DNA of 11,390 nucleotides from Alphaproteobacteria bacterium (GTDB lineage Bacteria; Pseudomonadota; Alphaproteobacteria; RS24). The DNA lies in contig JAQWIP010000138.1 of NCBI GenBank assembly GCA_029248825.1, forward strand, positions 1-11,390. The letters are read 5' to 3'. The first letter of the stretch is position 1. The number at the start of each line of letters is the position of its first letter. The notes beneath the pieces are model-generated. The model was not told the origin of the DNA and did not search any database. It saw only the letters and a list, made by a program, of their open reading frames with translations. Of this stretch, positions 6,919 to 11,390 are shown piece by piece. Position numbers and translations under genes: made by a program.

Positions 6919-7908
6919 TTATCGGTTTTTCTGTTTTTCGATTTGGCGCCAGCGTCGAACATTGCGGTTATGCTCGGCCAACGTATTGGCGAACACATGC
7001 CCGCCCGTGCCATCGGCGACAAAATAGAGCGCTTGGCTATCGGCTGGGTTCAGCACGGCGGCAATGGCGGCGCGCCCTGGATTGGCAATCGGGGTCGGCG
7101 GCAGGGCTTTTATGCGATAGGTATTATAGGGCGTGTGGCGACGAATTTCGCTGCGCCGAATGGGGCGTCCCAATTTGCCTTGCCCGCCAACCAATCCGTA
7201 AATAATCGTCGGGTCGGATTGCAAACGCATCCGCTTTTTCAATCGATTGACAAACACCGCCGCCACCAGAGGGCGCTCCTCGGCCATGGCGGTTTCGCGC
7301 TCAACAATAGAGGCCAGAATAATCGCCTCTTGCTGGCTCTTTATCGGCAAACCCGCTTGCCGCTTTGGCCAAAGCTCATCGATGACAGATTTTTGCGCGC
7401 GGCTCATTTGCGCCACCAGCTTGGCACGCGACATGCCGCGCGGCACTTTATAGGTTTCGGGCAATAGCGAGCCTTCGGCGGGAATGGCCACTTCGCCTTG
7501 CAGCAAATCAAGCCCTCGCAATTGCACGATGATGTTCTGGCTGGTCAGCCCTTCGGCAATCGTAATGGGGTGCAGCACCGCCGTGCCACGGATGAGAATT
7601 TGCAACACGGCTTCCATATTGGCGCCCGCTGGAATGCTAAATTCACCCGCCTGCAAAGCCGATGCTTGGCCGCGAGCGCGCACATAGGCGCGAAACACAA
7701 AGCCACTTCGCAAGAGGCCTTGGCTGTCTAATTCGGCCGCCACCGCGCGCAAACTACTGCCGCGCGCCAACTCGATTTGCTTGCCCTGGGCTTGCGGCCC
7801 GGGCATGAAAATCAAGCCGCCCATGGCAATGAGCGCCAGCAAAACCAATAAGGCCGAGGGCAGAAGAAAACTGCGAAACCGATTTAAAAGAAACAGGATG
7901 GGTTGCAA
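6919..7908 (-). CDS. mltG: Endolytic murein transglycosylase MltG (YceG-like)
   Basis: Inner-membrane lytic transglycosylase that cleaves nascent peptidoglycan strands and limits their length. In the 329-residue form there is one N-terminal membrane segment (about 14-36, LLPSALLVLLALIAMGGLIF), a LysM-like subdomain (ELARGSSLRAVAAEL), then the catalytic domain. Key motifs are SLLPETYKVPRG, ILASIVERET with the catalytic Glu at about 203 (equivalent to E. coli Glu218), RLQSDPTIIYGL, PYNTYRIKALPPTPIANPG and the C-terminal FVADGTGGHVFANTLAEHN. I propose TTG 7906-7908 as start: AGAGG (complement of 7913-7917) lies 4 bases upstream, and it follows the fabF stop by 7 bases. An in-frame ATG at 7945-7947 has no good ribosome-binding site and would overlap fabF by about 32 bp; it remains the alternative. 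Family assignment is firm, the start is not. Confidence 0.93.
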   Translation of the reverse strand: MQPILFLLNRFRSFLLPSALLVLLALIAMGGLIFMPGPQAQGKQIELARGSSLRAVAAELDSQGLLRSGFVFRAYVRARGQASALQAGEFSIPAGANMEAVLQILIRGTAVLHPITIAEGLTSQNIIVQLRGLDLLQGEVAIPAEGSLLPETYKVPRGMSRAKLVAQMSRAQKSVIDELWPKRQAGLPIKSQQEAIILASIVERETAMAEERPLVAAVFVNRLKKRMRLQSDPTIIYGLVGGQGKLGRPIRRSEIRRHTPYNTYRIKALPPTPIANPGRAAIAAVLNPADSQALYFVADGTGGHVFANTLAEHNRNVRRWRQIEKQKNR

Positions 7909-7915
7909 AACGCCT

Positions 7916-9169
7916 CTACTCGACCGCTTTGAATACCAGCGAAGCATTGGTGCCGCCAAAGCCAAAACTATTCGACAGAACCGCTTTCACTTTCTTTTCT
8001 TGCGCCTTTAAAGGCACTAAATTCAAACCGGTTTCTACCGATGGGTTTTCCAAATTAAGGGTCGGCGGCACAACGCCATCGCGCATCGCCAAGACCGAGA
8101 AAATAGCTTCCACAGAACCCGCCGCGCCCAATAAATGACCAATGGAGGATTTGGTCGACGACATGGTTAAGGCATCGCTGGCGCCACCGAAAAGGCGTTC
8201 GACCGCGCGCAATTCAATTTCATCGCCCTTCGGCGTCGAGGTGCCATGCGCGTTGATATAGCCAATGTCTTCGGGCGCTAAGCCAGAGCGTTTCAAGGCC
8301 GCTTGCATGGCGCGGAAACCGCCCGAGCCATCCTCGGCAGGCGAGGTGATGTGATAGGCATCGCCCGATAGGCCGTAGCCCACCACTTCGGCATAAATAT
8401 TCGCACCGCGCGCTTTGGCGTGTTCATATTCTTCCAGCACCACAATGCCCGCGCCCTCGCCCATCACAAAACCATCGCGGTCTTTATCATAGGGGCGCGA
8501 GGCTTTTTCGGGCGTGTCGTTAAAACTAGTCGACATGGCGCGGCAAGCCACAAAGCCTGCCATGCCCAAGGGCGAAATCGCGCCTTCCGTGCCGCCAGCG
8601 ACCATCACATCGGCATCGTCAAACATTATCAACCGCGCCGCATCGCCAATGGCATGCGCGCCGGTCGAACACGCGGTAACCACCGCATGATTGGGGCCTT
8701 TGAGGCCATGTTTAATGGAAACTTGTCCGCCCGCTAAATTGATCAGCGAGCCGGGGATAAAGAACGGGCTGATTTTGCGCGGGCCCTTGTCGCGTAAAGT
8801 ATTGGTGCCAGCCTCAATGCCTTGCAGACCACCAATGCCGGCGCCAATGAGAACGCCGGTTCGGAATTGTTGTTCGTCGGTTTCTGCTTTATAGCCGCTG
8901 TCGGCCAGTGCCATATCCGAGGCGGCCATGGCGTAAATGATAAAATCATCGACCCGGCGTTGCTCTTTGGCTGGCATATAGAGGTCGGGGTTAAAGCCGC
9001 CGTCGCCCTTGTCGATTTGGCAAGCAATCTGACAAGGTAAATCCGACGCGTCGAAATAATCGATAGTGCCCGCACCTGAGTGACCATCGAGCAGCCGTTT
9101 CCAGCTTTTCTCAATCGTCTCGCCAAGCGGGTTTACAGACCCAATGCCGGTAATAACGACGCGTCGCAT
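7916..9169 (-). CDS. fabF: Beta-ketoacyl-ACP synthase II
   Basis: Condenses malonyl-ACP with acyl-ACP to elongate the chain in type II fatty-acid synthesis; cytoplasmic homodimer. The 417-residue product has the Cys-His-His triad in place: Cys167 in TACSTGAHAIGDA, His308 in NAHGTSTPKGD and His345 in SSIGHLLGAAG, plus Lys340. The start MRRVVITGIGSVNPLG is the family's usual N-terminus and the end SFGFGGTNASLVF is intact. FabF rather than FabB is favoured by length, position directly after acpP (14 bp gap) and overall sequence. Ribosome-binding support is modest (AGAAGA-like). Its stop codon lies seven bases before the proposed mltG start. Confidence 0.97.
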   Translation of the reverse strand: MRRVVITGIGSVNPLGETIEKSWKRLLDGHSGAGTIDYFDASDLPCQIACQIDKGDGGFNPDLYMPAKEQRRVDDFIIYAMAASDMALADSGYKAETDEQQFRTGVLIGAGIGGLQGIEAGTNTLRDKGPRKISPFFIPGSLINLAGGQVSIKHGLKGPNHAVVTACSTGAHAIGDAARLIMFDDADVMVAGGTEGAISPLGMAGFVACRAMSTSFNDTPEKASRPYDKDRDGFVMGEGAGIVVLEEYEHAKARGANIYAEVVGYGLSGDAYHITSPAEDGSGGFRAMQAALKRSGLAPEDIGYINAHGTSTPKGDEIELRAVERLFGGASDALTMSSTKSSIGHLLGAAGSVEAIFSVLAMRDGVVPPTLNLENPSVETGLNLVPLKAQEKKVKAVLSNSFGFGGTNASLVFKAVE

Positions 9170-9183
9170 TTCAAGTCTTCTGC

Positions 9184-9417
9184 TTAAGAAGCCTGGTCGA
9201 TGAATTTCACTGCGTCTGCAACTGTCAAAATTGTTTCAGCTGCATCGTCAGGAATTTCGATACCAAATTCTTCTTCAAAAGCCATCACCAGTTCCACCGT
9301 GTCTAGGCTATCGGCGCCCAGATCATCAATGAAGCTTGCGGCTTCGGTAACTTTATCGGCTTCTACACCGAGGTTTTCGACTACGATGTTTTTTACGCGT
9401 TCGACAGTATCGCTCAT
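9184..9417 (-). CDS. acpP: Acyl carrier protein
   Basis: Small acidic carrier on whose phosphopantetheine arm fatty acids are built and handed to lipid and lipid A synthesis. It has 77 residues, the normal length, with the attachment motif LGADSLDTVE and Ser37 as the 4'-phosphopantetheine site. The recognition helix follows (VELVMAFEEEFGIEIPDD). Acidic residues dominate, as expected. ATG 9415-9417 has a perfect AAGGAG six bases upstream (complement of 9424-9429), matching the high expression typical of this gene. A 140-bp gap separates it from fabG and carries a promoter-like sequence, so it may be transcribed independently as well as from the fab operon. Confidence 0.98.
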   Translation of the reverse strand: MSDTVERVKNIVVENLGVEADKVTEAASFIDDLGADSLDTVELVMAFEEEFGIEIPDDAAETILTVADAVKFIDQAS

Positions 9418-9444
9418 CTTAAGCTCCTTAAAAATGGCTGCATA

Positions 9445-9472
9445 TTTGTAATAAAAGCAGCAAATCCCTCAA
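9445..9472 (-). promoter_or_regulatory. Putative promoter of acpP
   Basis: On the minus strand TTGAGG (complement of 9467-9472) and TACAAA (complement of 9445-9450) are separated by 16 bp; each matches consensus at 4 of 6 positions. The segment is AT-rich compared with its surroundings. It would start transcription near 9438, about 20 nt before the acpP ATG, leaving room for the strong ribosome-binding site. The prediction is from pattern only. Confidence 0.35.
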
Positions 9473-9557
9473 AAAACAGGCATGACTCCCATACCTGAAG
9501 ATGTCTCTAACACCCTTTCCACACCATGTCTATGGGGCGGCGTCCTCGAAACAAAGC

Positions 9558-10295
9558 CTAAATCATGGCCATGCCGCCGTTCACATGCAGGGTTTGTCCA
9601 GTGACATAAGCTGCCTCATCGCTGGCCAAATAAAGACAGGCGGCGGCGATGTCATTTCCCTCGCCCAAACGCCCCGCCGGAATGGCTTGCGTCAACGCTT
9701 GTTTTTGCGCCTCTGGCAAGTCATCGGTCATCGGTGTCGCGATAAATCCTGGCGCCACGCAATTCACAGTAATGCCGCGACTGGCGACTTCTTGCGCCAA
9801 AGATTTCGACATGCCAATCATCCCCGCTTTGGTAGCCGCATAATTGGCTTGGCCAGGATTGCCCGTCACGCCCACCACCGAGGTAATGCCAATAATGCGA
9901 CCGTGGCGGCGTTTCATCATGCCGCGCAAAGCCGCACGAATGAGGCGGAAGCCGGAAGTCAAATTGACCTCCAAAACGGCATCCCAATCTTCGTCTTTCA
10001 TCCGCATCGCCAAGCCATCGCGCGTAATGCCTGCATTGTTCACCAAGACATCCAAACCGCCCATCGCCTCTTCGGCTTTGGCCGCCAGCTCCGCCGCGCC
10101 TTCGGGGGTCGAGAGGTCGGCCACCAGCACATGCGCGCCATCGCCCAGCTCATCGGCCAAAGCTTGCAGCACGCTTTCGCGCGTTCCCGCCAGCCCAACA
10201 TTGGCGCCAGCCGCGTGCAAACTGCGGGCAATTTGATTGCCAATGCCGCCCGAGGCGCCCGTAACCAAGGCATTTTTTCCGCTTAAATCAAACAT
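9558..10295 (-). CDS. fabG: 3-oxoacyl-ACP reductase, SDR family
   Basis: NADPH-dependent reduction of 3-ketoacyl-ACP to 3-hydroxyacyl-ACP, the second step of each fatty-acid elongation cycle; a cytoplasmic tetramer in the family. The 245-residue protein has the cofactor motif TGASGGIG at 12-19, NNAG at 86-89, and the catalytic tetrad Asn111, Ser139, Tyr152 and Lys156 (N-Y-A-A-T-K). PG at 182-183 and the C-terminal VTGQTLHVNGGM follow; the latter is typical of FabG rather than other SDRs. Start ATG 10293-10295 follows a GGGAGA ribosome-binding site. A second, out-of-frame ATG sits four bases upstream (ATGAATG), but the conserved MFDLSGKNALVTG reading fixes the frame. It lies 11 bp after fabD. 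Confidence 0.97.
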   Translation of the reverse strand: MFDLSGKNALVTGASGGIGNQIARSLHAAGANVGLAGTRESVLQALADELGDGAHVLVADLSTPEGAAELAAKAEEAMGGLDVLVNNAGITRDGLAMRMKDEDWDAVLEVNLTSGFRLIRAALRGMMKRRHGRIIGITSVVGVTGNPGQANYAATKAGMIGMSKSLAQEVASRGITVNCVAPGFIATPMTDDLPEAQKQALTQAIPAGRLGEGNDIAAACLYLASDEAAYVTGQTLHVNGGMAMI

Positions 10296-10306
10296 TCATC
10301 TCTCCC

Positions 10307-11242
10307 TTACTTGGTAAAATTCTCAATATCATCCGGCGCATTCAACGCCAGTGCCGACAAGCGCTCGTCGATGCGGCGCGCCATGCCAGTCAATACTTTG
10401 CCAGTGCCAATCTCGACCAATTCGGTGACCCCTTTATCGGCCGCCCAAATCATACTCTCGCGCCAACGCACCGAACCCGTCACCTGCTCAATCAGCAGTT
10501 TGCGAAGGAGCTCAGGGTCTTGGGTTGCCTCGGCCGTGACATTGGCAATCAGCGGCACGCTTGGCGCTGCGATATTTGTCTCGGCTAAAGCGGCGGCCAT
10601 TTCATCGGCGGCGGGTTGCATCAGCGCGCAATGGAACGGCGCGCTGACCGGCAAATTCATGGCGCGCTTGGCGCCGCGTTCCTTGGCCAACTCAATGGCA
10701 CGCGCCACCGCTTCGCCATGGCCCGAGATGACCACTTGGCCATTGGCATTATCATTGGCGGCGGCACAGACTTGGGGTTCGGAGGCGGCCTCTTGGGCAA
10801 TCTCGACGACCACCGAAAACTCTAATCCCAAAAGCGCCGCCATCGCGCCCACGCCAACTGGCACGGCGCGCTGCATGGCTTGGCCGCGCAATTTCAACAA
10901 CCGACTGGCATCGTCTAATTGCAAAGCCCCTGCGGCGGTTAGCGCGGTGTATTCGCCGAGGCTATGGCCTGCCACATAAGCGGCCGCGTCTGCCAGTTGC
11001 AGGCCGCGCGCTTCCAACACGCGCATCACGGCCATAGAGACGGCCATCAGCGCAGGCTGCGCGTTTTCTGTGAGGGTCAGGGTTTCTGGCTGGCCGTTCC
11101 ACATAAGGTCCGAGAGGTTTTGGCCAAGTGCGGCGTCCACTTCGTCGAAGACGGCTTTGGCTTCCGGATAGGTTTGCGCCAGAACTTGCCCCATGCCAAC
11201 GCTTTGGCTGCCTTGGCCTGGAAATACAAATGCTTGTGTCAT
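10307..11242 (-). CDS. fabD: Malonyl-CoA:ACP transacylase
   Basis: Moves malonyl from CoA to acyl carrier protein, providing the two-carbon donor for fatty-acid synthesis. The 311-residue protein has the FPGQGSQ oxyanion motif at 7-13, the nucleophile Ser94 in GHSLGEY, Arg119 in KLRGQAMQ, and His204 in SAPFHCALM. NAN-x-GQVVISG precedes the His, and the C-terminal VEIGTGKVLTGM is present. All catalytic positions are intact and the length is normal. ATG 11240-11242 has GAGGG seven bases upstream. It is first in the fabD-fabG-acpP-fabF-mltG-gmk run, so the sequence at 11243-11390 is the likely control region of the whole cluster. Confidence 0.97.
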   Translation of the reverse strand: MTQAFVFPGQGSQSVGMGQVLAQTYPEAKAVFDEVDAALGQNLSDLMWNGQPETLTLTENAQPALMAVSMAVMRVLEARGLQLADAAAYVAGHSLGEYTALTAAGALQLDDASRLLKLRGQAMQRAVPVGVGAMAALLGLEFSVVVEIAQEAASEPQVCAAANDNANGQVVISGHGEAVARAIELAKERGAKRAMNLPVSAPFHCALMQPAADEMAAALAETNIAAPSVPLIANVTAEATQDPELLRKLLIEQVTGSVRWRESMIWAADKGVTELVEIGTGKVLTGMARRIDERLSALALNAPDDIENFTK

Positions 11243-11268
11243 CGAATTGCCCTCTCTTTATCTTGCCT

Positions 11269-11384
11269 TTTATATTCGGGCGATGCGCCCTTGATGTCGG
11301 AGGGCGATACGCCCTTGATGTCCCTTATACTAGGTGTTTGCGCGCTGTGGGGACAGATTTTTACCCCCCAAACCCTCTTGCCAA
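11269..11384 (-). promoter_or_regulatory. Candidate fabD operon promoter region
   Basis: Three minus-strand -10-like sites are visible and I cannot choose firmly. TATAAA (complement of 11269-11274) has no good -35 and would place the hairpin repeats at and upstream of -35. TATAAG (complement of 11324-11329) also lacks a clear -35 and would place both repeats in the leader. TTGGCA (complement of 11379-11384) lies 15 bp from TAAAAA (16 bp from AAAAAT), the best -35 of the set. The gene to the right is out of the window. Confidence 0.3.
11278..11322. repeat. Two tandem 24-bp repeats, each with a 5-bp-stem hairpin, upstream of fabD
   Basis: Copy 1 begins GGGCGATGCGCCC (11278-11290) and copy 2 GGGCGATACGCCC (11302-11314); both continue with TTGATGTC. 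The period is 24 bp and the 21 shared bases differ at a single position, in the 3-base loop of the GGGCG/CGCCC hairpin, so both stems stay perfect. They lie 36 to 80 bp upstream of the fabD ATG. They could be a dyad-type operator, or hairpins in the fabD leader. Confidence 0.8.
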
Positions 11385-11390
11385 GCCCCG

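Noticed and set aside
9501..10286. Plus-strand 261-codon open frame opposite fabG
   Set aside because: It lies almost wholly antisense to fabG, which has all catalytic residues. The product is His/Arg/Ala-rich with no domain pattern.
10311..10979. Plus-strand 222-codon open frame opposite fabD
   Set aside because: Ser/Ala-rich shadow of fabD with no family resemblance.
11278..11322. CRISPR array
   Set aside because: Only two units with 3-bp spacing, no spacers, no leader and no cas genes.

Overview
The window is an ordinary chromosomal housekeeping segment of an alphaproteobacterium, moderately GC-rich. This rests on protein sequence character and above all on gene order. The run fabD-fabG-acpP-fabF-mltG-gmk facing rsmA-surA, followed by a divergent pepA-holC-ndk, is a rearranged-by-deletion version of a layout common in that class. 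I found no tRNA, rRNA, CRISPR array, transposase or phage gene, and no sign of a new multi-gene system.

Layout. (1) Positions 1-230 (+) hold the C-terminal end of a DUF1501-family protein. (2) Positions 237-2789 (-) hold pepA (leucyl aminopeptidase), holC (DNA polymerase III chi) overlapping it by one base, and ndk (nucleoside diphosphate kinase), which has its own likely promoter and a textbook intrinsic terminator with a UUCG loop. (3) Positions 2973-6198 (+) hold surA (periplasmic chaperone/prolyl isomerase), rsmA/ksgA (16S rRNA dimethyltransferase) and a zinc-dependent alcohol dehydrogenase. (4) Positions 6240-11242 (-) read, in transcription order, fabD, fabG, acpP, fabF, mltG, gmk. This is a fatty-acid synthesis cluster leading into peptidoglycan strand termination and GMP phosphorylation. 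Small intergenic stretches at 715-843, 2790-2972, 9418-9557 and 11243-11390 carry promoter-like sites and short repeats.

How the genes work together. FabD loads malonyl groups onto AcpP, FabF condenses and FabG reduces, which is the type II fatty-acid cycle feeding membrane lipid and lipid A. MltG cuts nascent glycan at the inner membrane. SurA escorts outer-membrane proteins. Gmk and Ndk are successive steps of GDP/GTP supply, RsmA matures the 30S subunit, and PepA and HolC serve peptide turnover and replication.

Most worth a second look: compared with the usual alphaproteobacterial order, lptF-lptG-lptD, pdxA and yicC are absent from the junctions where they normally sit, and an alcohol dehydrogenase sits between rsmA and gmk. 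Also notable are a pair of 24-bp tandem repeats upstream of fabD, each with a perfect hairpin and differing only in the loop, a 20-bp tandem repeat covering the likely ndk promoter, and a probable TTG start for mltG.
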